Shown here: positions 19,101 to 28,053 of the stretch, piece after piece
Layout of the letters: every line of letters begins with the position of its first letter
Position numbering within the stretch: position 1 is the first letter of the stretch
NCBI RefSeq assembly: GCF_009695545.1
Contig: NZ_VUNS01000011.1
Coordinates: 62,001 to 126,000, forward strand
DNA from: Victivallis lenta
GTDB taxonomy: Bacteria > Verrucomicrobiota > Lentisphaeria > Victivallales > Victivallaceae
Length of the DNA stretch: 64,000 bases
Reading direction: 5' to 3'
Notes under the pieces: generated by a model
Database searches by the model: none
Seen by the model: the letters and a program-made list of their open reading frames with translations, nothing else
What the model was told of the DNA's origin: nothing
Position numbers and translations under genes: made by a program

Positions 19101-20233
19101 GTCGCGGTTTCCATATCTGGAAATGGGAGAATCCGGCGCCGGAGAAAAACGCCGTGGCCATGGATATCGTCTCCGCCGGCGGCGCTTCGATTCCGGTCAT
19201 TGTCGGGATCACGGCGGAATTCGTCGATCCGGCGGCGGCGCGAAACACCCGCCTCTCCTGTGAGGGCTGGACCGGCTACGGCTGGTTCGGCTGCAAGGCG
19301 AAGTGGAGCGCAGGCACACTCGAAGTCGGGCTTGATGAGCAGAAAAAGGATTGGTGCGGCTTCAATCTTGCGCTGCCTGAAACGGTGAAGCTCGACACCC
19401 GGAAGATCGATCCCGCCGCCGCTTTTCTCTCATTCCGGATCAACGGTTCCGACGACGCATGGGGGCGCCACACCGGGGGGCAGAGCCTTCAGGTCAGCCT
19501 TGCCGGAATCCGGAGCGGCGCGGATTTCCGGTCGGCACAGGCCCGGATCGGCGGGTTTCTGACTGCCGGCGATTCCGGCATCGACGGAGACCCGGCGACG
19601 TTTCAGGAGGTCAGGATTCCGCTTGTGAAATTCTTTCCGGACGGCATGCCGGAGCAGATCAAAAATATCAGCTTCCAGTTCACCGGGATCGCTCCGGCCG
19701 CGGGCGTGAAAATCCGCGAACTGGCTCTCGAGCTTCCGGCGGAGGCGGTTCTGCGCCAGGCGCCGCCGGAGGAGTTCCGTTTCGAAGAGTGGGGAACATC
19801 CGGTTTTCTCGGCTGCCGGGGCGTCTGGAACGGCGGCCGGCTGCAAATTCAGCTGGACGGGAAGGCGAAACAGAACTGGTGCGGCCTCTCCCTCCGGGCT
19901 CCGGAGAACCGGCCGGCAGGTCTGGAGGGCGCCGACCCGGCACTTTCCTTCCTCCGGTTTCGGATCAACGGCGGTCCGTCCGGCGGGCAGAAACTCCAGG
20001 CCGCGTTCTCCGGGGAGGGCATGGAGTCGCAGAAGGTGTGGATCGCCGATTATCTGCCCGGAAAAAAAATAGACGGCGATTCCGCGACGTTTCAGGAAGT
20101 CCGGATTCCGCTTCGGAAATTTTTCCCGGAGAAGCTCCCCGCCGAGCTTCGGCGGCTCGTGATTCAGTTCATCGACGTTCCGCCGGCCGAAGGGGTTGAA
20201 ATCAGCGAACTTGTTCTGGAGGTGCAGAAATGA
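16178..20233 (+). CDS. Large secreted GH42-like glycosidase with duplicated C-terminal domain
   Basis: 1351 aa. The ATG at 16178 starts a signal peptide (MRKWFSFCIGLLLFGAAAAEEK). Residues about 30-480 form a clan GH-A barrel resembling GH42/GH5-like beta-galactosidase relatives: acid/base candidate Glu225 in MYELFNEPAYHD and nucleophile candidate Glu395 in HDGETYTKQD. Residues about 490-720 look like the GH42 trimerisation (glutamine-amidotransferase-like) domain, including YVNDGGILIASLEALP. After a linker, two related beta-sandwich units (about 1025-1185 and 1195-1351) share the pattern GYGWFGCKAKW/GFLGCRGVW, WCGF-L and ATFQEVRIPL-KFFP, a duplication probably for sugar binding. The family assignment is tentative and the substrate unknown; a cell-surface or periplasmic role is likely. 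Confidence 0.75.
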   Translation: MRKWFSFCIGLLLFGAAAAEEKLFAEFGELEAPVLFPKGAPVTIDAHGNYCLDGRPRFLLGAQVPNKIVGSMAPTQGYPDSLKWLYEQVIDYEAAQRVGFDTLSFFASEKWVKEIDGGYESFLFDDETRDALDRLRREIGLPLQVDFTCAPWSHGLFLAAKEKYKDQIPLSAYNSRGSMSDSNHWTPYCLADPAGRELYRKMWRSGAQELKASGGRALMYELFNEPAYHDPCPANRSRFVAYLREKFKTVDAVNRCWGSSYATLEEIGEFRDRTDQPGLYVEWSKFMEREFLNLCREGMEIIRSIDPEARFCIQPPGADNYRTLPKNHVNLFEINKFCATVSTSTGGGISFGRGLLRKSDALIDTPMPEPAFREDLLQRRFFRAIADGKPVHDGETYTKQDYASLHGTLWLQLVRGGNAGYLFLWCKRAWDPRWTPPGSPEGGRRLAELMQFHILNPWAFPTEGLKAIMDVKKEMLALDDLFVPRQNYRRPEIGLLLSYPTERRAPAIGNTVKNEVRDTATMLDFLHYPYGVLLEEQTERFTPERFPVLIASGIRNIYPGTEALLRRYVNDGGILIASLEALPEDEYGKKLEWRGIFDSLKTEPVKAGSPQTLEFRIPASVRIPGAVRVRDFAAITAGKEWRVLASAGGRPAIVERDCGKGKVIFIGVQSLDYHLAAIYDALLSSAGRRPMAELSAPGGNELVPNVELHQVNHDSLTGCFAFNLDRYPKLAELKLPAGEAAIDPLTRELLPVTSGRALVYLPPRFRALVVTGSEAALRKRFPGAKRIGAGMLEARRAEADKQLENERKPPEAEFRHSPDSRFTRILDLRKFCNRPFTDSVAGDGRGGWTDQGAENSLDGVPWGIQEFCGVPTEILRFDETENRTCIVLDSRNLAPGFGAKEVRGIPLGGRLKNLYFFHCTAWTDDKEAYRFIVRYDDGSSLAVPVVCRKQVGDWWLGVTPHAGTEFRPAFRNTLGRGFHIWKWENPAPEKNAVAMDIVSAGGASIPVIVGITAEFVDPAAARNTRLSCEGWTGYGWFGCKAKWSAGTLEVGLDEQKKDWCGFNLALPETVKLDTRKIDPAAAFLSFRINGSDDAWGRHTGGQSLQVSLAGIRSGADFRSAQARIGGFLTAGDSGIDGDPATFQEVRIPLVKFFPDGMPEQIKNISFQFTGIAPAAGVKIRELALELPAEAVLRQAPPEEFRFEEWGTSGFLGCRGVWNGGRLQIQLDGKAKQNWCGLSLRAPENRPAGLEGADPALSFLRFRINGGPSGGQKLQAAFSGEGMESQKVWIADYLPGKKIDGDSATFQEVRIPLRKFFPEKLPAELRRLVIQFIDVPPAEGVEISELVLEVQK

Positions 20234-21492
20234 ATGGAAACGACAAAGCGGAACTTTTCCGCACCCATCCCGATTATGTCATTTATGTGCCGGACGGGCG
20301 GGGAACGGGCGGGCTGCCCGATGTCGCCAACGAGCATTTCCTGGTCTTCCGCCGCGGCGACGGAACGCTGGCGGCGGTATGGACTCAGTCCGGATTCGAA
20401 GGGGAGTGCAACCAGCATATCGTCTTCGCTTCCTCCGACAGCCGCGGCCGGGTCTGGAGCCCGCCCCGGATCATCGCCGGCGGCAGTCCGGACCCGGCGA
20501 CCGGGCGCGGCATGTGCAGCTGGGGATTCCCGCTGGTCAGCCGTTCGGGGCGGATCTATGTGCTGTACAGCAAGCACATGGGAATCAACGATATTTTCAC
20601 CCACACCACCGGTCTGCTGCACGGGATTTTCAGCGATGACGGCGGGGAGAGCTGGAGCGCCGAGGAGGCGGTGACGCTTCCCCGCACGATCTGGGACCAT
20701 CCGGACCCGGCCGTGCCGCCCAACTGCATCGTCTGGCAGAAACCGCTCCGGTTCGGGGACGGCCGTTATCTGGCGGGCGTTACCCGCTGGGTCAGCCCCT
20801 CGCGCTATCCGGGCCCGGCCGAGGACGGCTGGTACAATGACGACAGCGTGGTCGATTTCCTCCGGTTCGAGAATCTGGACGCCGATCCGGACTGCGGGGA
20901 TTTGGAGATCACGCTGTTGACTCCCGACGAACAGTCGCTCCGTTTCCCGATCGCCGGTCACCCCGAACGTTCGCTGGTTCAGGAGCCGAGCATCGTCGAA
21001 CTGCCGGACGGAAGGCTGTTTGCCGTCATGCGCTCGGTCTCCGGCCACCCGGTCTGTGCGCAGAGCCGCGACGGCGGCGAACATTGGAGCCGGCCCGAAA
21101 TCCTGACCTACGGGGACGGCCTGCCGCCTCTGGCACACCCGCTGAGCCCGTGTCCCTGCTACCGGTTGAATGAGACGGAATACCTGCTGTTTTTCCACAA
21201 CCACGGCGCCGATTTCGGTCCCTGGCGGAACCATGACGGGCGCGGAAGGCGCCCCATCTATCTGTCGCTGGGCCGGTTTGCGCCGGGCGATGGTCAGCCG
21301 TTGCGGTTTTCCGCTCCGATCTCCCTGATGGACAGCGACAACGTCGAGCTGAACCGCCGCAGCGACCTTGCGCTCTACTCGAGTTTCGAGGAGGTGGATG
21401 GCCGGCCGGTGCTCTTTTATCCCGACCGCAAGCACTTTCTGGTCGGCCGGATCATCGGCCCCGAGCTGCTGGACAGGGCGGTCTTTCCGTGA
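20230..21492 (+). CDS. Sialidase-like (BNR/Asp-box) exoglycosidase
   Basis: 420 aa, starting by a 4-nt overlap with the GH42-like gene, no signal peptide. It shows Asp-box repeats S-x-D-x-G-x-x-W of the six-bladed sialidase fold: FSDDGGESW (about residue 135) and QSRDGGEHW (about 280), with a degenerate SDSRGRVW near residue 75, and an invariant-type Arg-rich start and Glu-containing LVQEPSIVELPDGRLFAVMRS segment near 255. Members of this superfamily hydrolyse sialic acid or, in this branch, other terminal sugars or are lyase-like. Lack of a signal suggests intracellular action on imported oligosaccharides. Enzyme type is a family-level call. Confidence 0.72.
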   Translation: MNGNDKAELFRTHPDYVIYVPDGRGTGGLPDVANEHFLVFRRGDGTLAAVWTQSGFEGECNQHIVFASSDSRGRVWSPPRIIAGGSPDPATGRGMCSWGFPLVSRSGRIYVLYSKHMGINDIFTHTTGLLHGIFSDDGGESWSAEEAVTLPRTIWDHPDPAVPPNCIVWQKPLRFGDGRYLAGVTRWVSPSRYPGPAEDGWYNDDSVVDFLRFENLDADPDCGDLEITLLTPDEQSLRFPIAGHPERSLVQEPSIVELPDGRLFAVMRSVSGHPVCAQSRDGGEHWSRPEILTYGDGLPPLAHPLSPCPCYRLNETEYLLFFHNHGADFGPWRNHDGRGRRPIYLSLGRFAPGDGQPLRFSAPISLMDSDNVELNRRSDLALYSSFEEVDGRPVLFYPDRKHFLVGRIIGPELLDRAVFP

Positions 21493-21615
21493 TGAGGCGA
21501 AAATCCGCGCGGCCGGGAACGGAATTGTCTGGAAATTCTGCGGCTGCGCCGACAGCCCCGGAGAACCGGCCGGGCGAACGGTCCGGCATCCCTTGTTCAT
21601 TCCGGGGCGCGGAGC

Positions 21616-22353
21616 TCAGCGCAGGCCGCGCTTTTCGAGCAGCGGAATCATCGTGTGGGCGGCGTTCGTCGTGATCGAATCGATGTCGAGCGCGAGCACT
21701 TTTTCCAGCTGGAGTTCATCGTCCACCGGATAGACGTCGACTTCGATTCCGCGTTTGTGGAACTCCTCGACCTCGGCGGCCGACGCCTCATGGTTCCAGA
21801 TGCAGACCTTGTCGATGAAATCGTAAAGCTCCGGGCACGGAATCTTCAGGTAACGGTGCGGGAAGCCCTGCAGCCGGATGCCGGGCTCGAGCTCGCGCAG
21901 CAGCTTGAGCTGGCGCGAGTGGAACGACAGCACAAGGCTGTTGCCGAGCAGGTTCCGGCGGCGCAGCACGTCGAGCACCATGCGGGTGCACGCCTCGCGG
22001 TCGTCCTTCAGCTCGACCAGAAGAAACAGCTCCGGGCGTTTGGCATGGATCGCATCGAGCGTTTCGTCGAGCGTCGGAATCCGGGTCCCCGCGAACTCCG
22101 GCGATTTCCATTTGCCGAAATCGAGCGCTTTGAGCTGGTTCAGCGTGTAGCTGTTGACGTCTCCGGTCCCGTTGCTGCAGCGGTTCACGGTCGGATCGTG
22201 CGTGACGACCAGCTGTTCATCGCGGGTCATGTGCACGTCGAACTCGATCGCATCGACCCCGGCCTCAACCGCTTTTTCGAATGAAATCAACGTGTTTTCG
22301 GGATAGGCGGCCGCAATGCCGCGGTGTCCGATGACGGTAACGTTCTTTTTCAT
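21616..22353 (-). CDS. ugpQ: Glycerophosphodiester phosphodiesterase
   Basis: 245 aa, GGGAGG before the ATG. The GDPD signature is complete: GHRGIAAAYPENTLISFEKAVEAG near the N-terminus (catalytic His-Arg-Gly and Glu), IEFDVHMTRDEQLVVTHDPTV with the metal-binding Glu-Asp and the second catalytic His, and FLLVELKDD. No signal peptide, so it is the cytoplasmic UgpQ type that splits glycerophosphodiesters to glycerol 3-phosphate and an alcohol with a divalent metal. It is 110 nt downstream of the AraC gene on the same strand and convergent with the sialidase-like gene. Cotranscription with the importer genes is possible. Confidence 0.88.
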   Translation of the reverse strand: MKKNVTVIGHRGIAAAYPENTLISFEKAVEAGVDAIEFDVHMTRDEQLVVTHDPTVNRCSNGTGDVNSYTLNQLKALDFGKWKSPEFAGTRIPTLDETLDAIHAKRPELFLLVELKDDREACTRMVLDVLRRRNLLGNSLVLSFHSRQLKLLRELEPGIRLQGFPHRYLKIPCPELYDFIDKVCIWNHEASAAEVEEFHKRGIEVDVYPVDDELQLEKVLALDIDSITTNAAHTMIPLLEKRGLR

Positions 22354-22463
22354 GGATCAGCCTCCCTGCAGTTATTTCAACCGGTAATATAACCGGCCCG
22401 GCCGCCCGTGTAAAGAGCCGGAGCGCTGTTTCTTCGGAATTTTACTGAAAATAAACAGTCGAA

Positions 22464-23270
22464 TCAACTCCGGTGACGGCGGCGGAATTCGCTCGGCGTG
22501 ATTCCGGTCAGCTGCCGGAAGACGCGGCTCAGGTGGAATTCGTCGCTGAAGCCGCATTCGCGCGCGATGTCGTGCAGCTTCTCCGCGCTGCCGGCCAGAT
22601 AGTGCCGGGCGCGTTCGACCCGTTCGGCCTGCAGCAGACGCGAAAAGCTTTTGCCGAACAGCTGTTTCACCACGAAACTCGTGCGCGAACGGGAGAGCCC
22701 GAGCTCCCGTGCGAGGTCTTCGAGGCCGACCGCGGCGGCCGCATGTTCGCGCAGGAAGGCGGCGATCCGTGCGCTGCGTTCATCCGGCACCGTCTCGAGC
22801 AGCCGCGTTTTGAGCAAATGCATCATGACGCCGTCGGCGGCGAGACGGCAGAGCGCGAAAAGCGCGGCCATTGACTCCGGCAGTTCGGGCAGCTGCTCCC
22901 GGCTGCGGTAGAAATCGCCCGGCAGCCCGGAGGCGGTCTCGCCGTTCCGCCAGAGCCCGGCGTAGAGCATGCCGTAGTGTACATTGCCGTACCGCAGCGG
23001 CGTGACGATCTGCGCCAGCCCCTTCCAGCATACGGCGGTGAACGGCCCCTCTTCCGCCAGGCAGCGGCTGTTCATCGCGTAACGGCAGTGCCGGATGCAC
23101 CGTTCGTCGAATCCGGCCCGGCAGGCCGGATGCTTGCGGTGGCTGCAGCGCATCGGATCGAACACGGCGCGCCGGTTGAAGAAATGGGCGTTGTCGATCA
23201 CGGTAACCGGGAGCCCGAGCAGCTGCTCGAACGCGCGAAAGCCCGCTTCCGGTCCCGGATGACGTTCCAT
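22464..23270 (-). CDS. PocR-domain AraC-family transcriptional regulator
   Basis: 268 aa. Residues about 5-150 match the PocR ligand-binding domain: a conserved Cys cluster (CSHRKHPACRAGFDERCIRHCRYAMNSRC, broken here) and YGNVHYGMLYAGL. Residues about 165-265 are a two-helix-turn-helix AraC DNA-binding domain (VGLEDLARELGLSRSRTSFVVKQL, then IARECGFSDEFHLSRVFRQLTGITPSEFRR). PocR itself senses 1,2-propanediol. The gene starts 6 nt after the GH106-like stop and is the last gene of the ABC importer operon, a common place for a local activator. 1,2-propanediol, a product of rhamnose and fucose use, would fit a rhamnosidase operon, but that is inference. Confidence 0.85.
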   Translation of the reverse strand: MERHPGPEAGFRAFEQLLGLPVTVIDNAHFFNRRAVFDPMRCSHRKHPACRAGFDERCIRHCRYAMNSRCLAEEGPFTAVCWKGLAQIVTPLRYGNVHYGMLYAGLWRNGETASGLPGDFYRSREQLPELPESMAALFALCRLAADGVMMHLLKTRLLETVPDERSARIAAFLREHAAAAVGLEDLARELGLSRSRTSFVVKQLFGKSFSRLLQAERVERARHYLAGSAEKLHDIARECGFSDEFHLSRVFRQLTGITPSEFRRRHRS

Positions 23271-23276
23271 TTCCGG

Positions 23277-26200
23277 TTAAACCAGTTCGACGTCCCGGAT
23301 GCCGAGCCGGACCATGCTGTAGCCCGGATCGTAGGCCGGCGGTTCCCAGCTCACCGCGTTCGCTTCGCGGTTGAACGACAGCGTGTGGACGCTGTAGCTC
23401 TCCCCTTCGGCGAGGTGATGCGGCCCGAGCAGATTCCGCAGCGAGGTCGTAAGCTCGATCTCGAGCGTGTTTTTTCCGGCATGGATCAGCTGGGCGACCG
23501 GGAAGGCGGCAAAACCGTACGACCAGAATCCGGCCTCTTCGTTGTTGAGCCGGATGCGGTACGAATTCGCTCCCACCGGTACGAAGCGCAGCAGCTGGAT
23601 CTTTTCCGCTTCGCTCGCGGTCAGCTCGAACTCCTGGCGCAGCGTGAGCTTGCCGGCGAAGAACGGGAAGCCCTGCCGGACAAGGTCCGACGCATCGAGC
23701 TTTCTGCCGGTTGCCGGCGCGCCGAGTTCGAAACTGCCGCAGAGCCGTTCCGCACCGCGCAGCAGCGGCTCGATCCGGCCGGTGTGGCGGACCGAGAAGT
23801 CGCCGTAAAGATAGATGCTTTCGATTTCGGAATCGTAGGTCAGCATGTTGTACTCGGTTTCGAAGCGGCGGGCCCGCTCGAGCCGCGCGTAGACCTCCGG
23901 GTTCTGGTGGTAACGCATTTTCATGTAGATCACGTTGCGGCCCGCTTTGAGGTTGCCGGGCAGCATGATTTTACGGAAGGCGCTGTCGAAGAGATAACCG
24001 GAGTCGACGCCTTCGAACGTTTCGCCGTTCAGCGCAAAGGAGAACGCCTCCGGCGTTTCAGTCAGCATTGCGAGCGGTTTCGAAAAATCGTAGTCGTCGG
24101 CGAGGTCGAAGCCGTACTCGATCTCGAGATCGCAGTCGCGCTCGAGCTTGAGCAGCCGGCCCTGAATGACGCTGACGTCGTCGGCGATCCAGCCTCCCTC
24201 GTCGACGCGGTAGCGGCAGCGGTCGAGGGTCAGGAGGTTTCCGGCGGCAGCCGCGAGCGTGAACTCATCCGGCAGGCGTTTTTTCGCCGGTTCCCGGAAC
24301 GGGTCGGAGACAGTCAGCTTCGCCGCATGCTTTGCGGGATGCCCGGCAACGTAGAACATCGCGGCCCCGCCCGCCGCGAGCGGATAGGCGAAGGTCAGGT
24401 GTTCTCCGCGGCGGTGAACGCCGGAGAGCACCGAAAAGCTGCCGTTCGCCGGGTCGATGACCTCGACCTGCCTGCCGCCGTTGCGGGGCAGCGAGATTTC
24501 AAGGTCGCACGGCTGGTTGTACGAGACGTTGGCCACGAAGAAGAAGCGTCCGGCCCGGCCGTCGAGGTTGTCGAAGTCGCGGAACGTGCTGACGATCCGG
24601 GTGGCCGGAACGCCGTTTTCGGTGATGACCGTGCGCTGTTCGGCCAGCTCCGCCGCCGCTGCGGCTGCTGCCGCCTCTTCGGAGTCGAAGGCCGGGAGCG
24701 CGCGGAACCAGGCGCGCACCTCCGCCGGAGCGGTTTCGCCGTCGACAGTCAGCTTCTCCGGCTCCAGCCGGTTGCGGACGGTCAGGACCCTGCCGCCTGC
24801 CGCCGCGAATTTCCGCAGCAGTTCGAGCACCGGCTTCGAAAGGTTCGTGATCTGCGGAATGATGACATAACGATAGCTCTGCAGCCCGATCCGGATCGCG
24901 CCGTGCTCGAAGGAGCCTTCGGCCGCGACGATCTGCTCGTCGGCATAGTTGTGGGCGATCTGGTGGACATCGAGCGCACGGGTGATCCGTTCGAGCGTCT
25001 TCGTGTAGAAATCAAGATGCGGATTCGATTCGTCGCCGGTGAAGTGGCACCAGGCCGACGAGAGCGGGTGCAGCACGAGCACTTCGGCGACGGCTTTGCC
25101 TTCGGCGAGCAGCATGCCGACCCGCGCGAAATAGTCATTCACGCTCCTGTAATCCTCCCACCAGGGCTGGTGATAGAAAAGCGAGGCGGGGTAGTCGCGT
25201 TTGCGCAGCCCGCGCAGCGTGTAGCTCGACAGATGCGGGCAGACGAGGTTCACGCCGTGTGCGAACTGCTGCTGGAACATCCAGCGCAGGCCGAAAAAGT
25301 TGATGTTCCAGCCCGAAAGCGCGAAGCTTTCCGAGAGAATCTGCTTCTGCCCGAACTGCATCGCGACCGAAACCAGCTGCGTCATCGCGACCGGCGACGG
25401 CTCGGTGCGGCAGAGGTGATCCATGCCCGGAATATGGTAGTACCGGTACTGCGGCATGATCGCGCCGTTGCTGGCGATCTGCGCCTGACAGGTCTCCTCG
25501 AGGACGTGGTGGCCGGTCAGCAGCCACCCTTTTTCACTGCACCAGTCATGGATCTGTTTCAGGAAGTTTTCGGCGAAGAGCCGGGCGACGAGGCTCCAGA
25601 AACGGACGCGCACGGCATCGCTCTCCGGCGTGCCGAGGAACAGCAGCGGCAGCTCTTTCAGGAGCTCGCAGCGGTACGCTTTCCAGTACTCCTCCTCAAG
25701 AATGAACGACCAGAGCAGCCCGTTCCGCGACAGCTGCGGCTCGTCGGTGAAGATCCCCTTCATATGTGCGAGCAGCGGCTTCGGGATGTTGTCGTAGTAG
25801 TACTTGTGCGTGACCTTCAGGAATTCGCGCACGACCTTCGGGTCGAGGTTGTCGACGTAGAACGGGTTGACCTCGTAGTAACAGCGCAGCAGCCGCCCGG
25901 CGGTTCCCTTCGGCAGTTTTTCGCCGAGCAGTTCGAGCGTGGCGGCGTCGTACCAGGCGATGGTGTTTTCGCGTTCGGAGGCTTCGAGGTCGGCGGCGTC
26001 GAGGTATTCGTGCCGCAGGTATTTCTGCTGGTATTTGACGCCGAGCCCGTTGACGAGTCCGCCGCCGAAGCCGGAAGGCCAGCCGTTTTCGTCATAGAGC
26101 CAGCCGTCGATGCCGCATTTGCCGGCTTCGTCGAGACAGGCGTTCACACACTCCATCCACTCGTCGGAGAGGTAGGCGGTCTGCAGGCCGCCGCGCGCGT

Positions 26201-26345
26201 GCATGAAAAAGCCGCCGAGTCCGGCCTTCTTCATTTCACGGATCTGCCGCCGCAGCTCTTCCGGGTCGAGTTTGTCGTTCCAGCTCCAGAATGGAATCGG
26301 CCGGTACTGCGCCGGCGGATTGGTCAGGTCGGGGGAATTCATCAT
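23277..26345 (-). CDS. GH106-like (alpha-L-rhamnosidase-like) glycoside hydrolase
   Basis: 1022 aa, no signal peptide. The N-terminal third has the features of large GH106/GH2-like enzymes: PFWSWNDKLDPEELRRQI, then GLGGFFMHARGG and GWLYDENGWPSG, which recur in this family around the catalytic barrel. The C-terminal half is rich in beta-sandwich motifs, with a galactose-binding-like domain near residues 920-1000 (FRLNNEEAGFWSY region). Families of this shape remove L-rhamnose from plant or bacterial glycans. It lies 36 nt after the permease gene and before the PocR/AraC gene. The family assignment rests on motif resemblance; a different related family is possible. Confidence 0.72.
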   Translation of the reverse strand: MMNSPDLTNPPAQYRPIPFWSWNDKLDPEELRRQIREMKKAGLGGFFMHARGGLQTAYLSDEWMECVNACLDEAGKCGIDGWLYDENGWPSGFGGGLVNGLGVKYQQKYLRHEYLDAADLEASERENTIAWYDAATLELLGEKLPKGTAGRLLRCYYEVNPFYVDNLDPKVVREFLKVTHKYYYDNIPKPLLAHMKGIFTDEPQLSRNGLLWSFILEEEYWKAYRCELLKELPLLFLGTPESDAVRVRFWSLVARLFAENFLKQIHDWCSEKGWLLTGHHVLEETCQAQIASNGAIMPQYRYYHIPGMDHLCRTEPSPVAMTQLVSVAMQFGQKQILSESFALSGWNINFFGLRWMFQQQFAHGVNLVCPHLSSYTLRGLRKRDYPASLFYHQPWWEDYRSVNDYFARVGMLLAEGKAVAEVLVLHPLSSAWCHFTGDESNPHLDFYTKTLERITRALDVHQIAHNYADEQIVAAEGSFEHGAIRIGLQSYRYVIIPQITNLSKPVLELLRKFAAAGGRVLTVRNRLEPEKLTVDGETAPAEVRAWFRALPAFDSEEAAAAAAAAELAEQRTVITENGVPATRIVSTFRDFDNLDGRAGRFFFVANVSYNQPCDLEISLPRNGGRQVEVIDPANGSFSVLSGVHRRGEHLTFAYPLAAGGAAMFYVAGHPAKHAAKLTVSDPFREPAKKRLPDEFTLAAAAGNLLTLDRCRYRVDEGGWIADDVSVIQGRLLKLERDCDLEIEYGFDLADDYDFSKPLAMLTETPEAFSFALNGETFEGVDSGYLFDSAFRKIMLPGNLKAGRNVIYMKMRYHQNPEVYARLERARRFETEYNMLTYDSEIESIYLYGDFSVRHTGRIEPLLRGAERLCGSFELGAPATGRKLDASDLVRQGFPFFAGKLTLRQEFELTASEAEKIQLLRFVPVGANSYRIRLNNEEAGFWSYGFAAFPVAQLIHAGKNTLEIELTTSLRNLLGPHHLAEGESYSVHTLSFNREANAVSWEPPAYDPGYSMVRLGIRDVELV

Positions 26346-26381
26346 GATGGTTTTCTTTCTTGATATGATCTGTTGCTGTTG

Positions 26382-28052
26382 TCAGAGTTTGAAAATGGAA
26401 CCGATCCGGCTGCCGAGCATGGCTCCGGCGGCCGCCAGCGTCGCGGCGAGGAACAACATCGCCCAGACGCCGAACGCACACGCGATATACGGACCCGAAC
26501 CGAGCACCTGCGACAGATCGTAGATCGCCCGGGTGATCGGATAGAACTGCGCCTTCTGGGCGAGGATCAGGGAGTCCGACACCTCCAGCATCGAGAAGCT
26601 GAAGGCGAAGAGCGCGCCGACGATCACGTTTGCGAAGACGAGCGGCAGCGTGACTTTACGCAACGTCGCAAACGCGGTCGCACCGAAGCTGCGGGCCGCG
26701 TTTTCGAGCTCCTCCGGCGTCTGCTCGAGTCCGGCCGAAACCGAGCGCACCACATACGGCAGCCTCCGCACCGCGTAGGCGATGCCGAGCAGCAGGAACG
26801 GGTTTTCCACCGGGTTGAAATATTCCGCGGCAAACTTGAATCTGACCGACATGCCGAGGTAACCGAAGGCGATGATGATGCCCGGCACCGCAAGCGGCAG
26901 CATGGCGAGCAGGTCTGCGAGCGTGCTGCCCCAGAGCTTCCAGCGCACCGCCGCGAGCGACACGAGCACGCCGACCGCGACCGCGATGACCATGGCCAGC
27001 AGAGAGTAGTGCAGACTGTTCACGATGCTCGGCAGCACGATTTTGTCGGACAATGCGTTCTCGAAATGGAGCAGCGTGAATTCGCGCGGCAGGATCGTGT
27101 TGTACCAGCGCATCGAGAACGAGGTCAGCACAAGCGCGATATGCGGCAGGGCGGCGAGCAGAGTCACGAAGAGGAAGACGCCGGTCGGCACGAAACGCCG
27201 CCAGCCGGCGCGGCGGACGGCGCTCGCTCCGGCCGCCCCCTTGACCGTCGTGTTGAGCGGGGATTTGCCGAGCGCGAATTTCCCGGCGAGGTACATCGCG
27301 CCGGCGAAGAACAGCATGACCACCACGAGCGCATACGGAACCGGGTTGCTCTCGAGCTCCATGATCCCGTTGAAGATCTGGACCGAAGTCACCCGGTTGT
27401 AGCCGAACATGAGCGGGGTGCCGAGCTCCGTGAAGCTCCAGACCAGCACGATGCTGCCGCCGGCCAGGATGCCGGGTTTCATGAGCGGGAAGGTGATGCG
27501 CCGGAACCGCTCCCACCGCGTTGCGCCGAGATTCCGCGCCGCCTCGTCGAGCGCCGGGTCGAGGTTGCCGAGCGCGGTGACCAGATTCAAATAGAGGATC
27601 GGATACAGATGCAGCGCTTCGATGAGGCAGACCGACCAGAACCGGCCGCTGCCGCCGAGGAAATCGACCGCCGGGAGCCCGCAGCCGGTCAGGATCGTAT
27701 TGACCACGCCGTAATGCCCGAGGATCTGCTGGAAACCGAGCGCGCCGACGAACGGCGGCAGGATCATCGGGATCATGACGAAAAGATGCGTGAGATTCTT
27801 CCCCGGGAAGTCGTAGCGGTCGTACAGGATCGCGAGCGGGAACGCGATGAGGAACACGAAGAAGGTCGTGACTCCCGCGATCGCGAAGCTGTTGATGAGC
27901 CCTTCGCGGTAGATGTAGTTGCTGAACACCTCGGCCAGCAGCCGCCGGTCGAGCCCGACGCCGACCACCGTGAAGATCGGCGCGAGCAGGAAAGCCCCGA
28001 GGAACGCGATGACGGCCGCGAGCAGCAGATATTGAACCAGCCGGTTGCCCAT
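26382..28052 (-). CDS. Iron/sugar-phosphate-type ABC transporter permease, fused double domain
   Basis: 556 aa. The ATG at 28052 has GGAGGG 8 nt upstream and follows the preceding stop by 1 nt; the longer open frame upstream is the shadow of that gene. Two binding-protein-dependent permease domains are fused, each with its EAA loop: one near residues 185-205 (DEAARNLGATRWERFRRITFP) and one near 460-480 (ENAARSFGATAFATLRKVTLP). About 12 membrane segments are visible. This FbpB/ThiP-like fused form occurs in importers of ferric iron, thiamine, phosphonates and sugar phosphates (AfuB). Confidence 0.85.
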   Translation of the reverse strand: MGNRLVQYLLLAAVIAFLGAFLLAPIFTVVGVGLDRRLLAEVFSNYIYREGLINSFAIAGVTTFFVFLIAFPLAILYDRYDFPGKNLTHLFVMIPMILPPFVGALGFQQILGHYGVVNTILTGCGLPAVDFLGGSGRFWSVCLIEALHLYPILYLNLVTALGNLDPALDEAARNLGATRWERFRRITFPLMKPGILAGGSIVLVWSFTELGTPLMFGYNRVTSVQIFNGIMELESNPVPYALVVVMLFFAGAMYLAGKFALGKSPLNTTVKGAAGASAVRRAGWRRFVPTGVFLFVTLLAALPHIALVLTSFSMRWYNTILPREFTLLHFENALSDKIVLPSIVNSLHYSLLAMVIAVAVGVLVSLAAVRWKLWGSTLADLLAMLPLAVPGIIIAFGYLGMSVRFKFAAEYFNPVENPFLLLGIAYAVRRLPYVVRSVSAGLEQTPEELENAARSFGATAFATLRKVTLPLVFANVIVGALFAFSFSMLEVSDSLILAQKAQFYPITRAIYDLSQVLGSGPYIACAFGVWAMLFLAATLAAAGAMLGSRIGSIFKL

Positions 28053-28053
28053 T

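Noticed and set aside
16172-19114. 980-aa open frame on - inside the GH42-like gene
   Set aside because: Arg/Pro/Glu-rich shadow without motifs; the + strand gene has signal peptide and catalytic Glu pair.
22977-26363. 1128-aa open frame on + opposite the GH106-like gene
   Set aside because: GC-driven shadow: no start signal or motif, and the - strand frame has clear glycosidase motifs and operon spacing.
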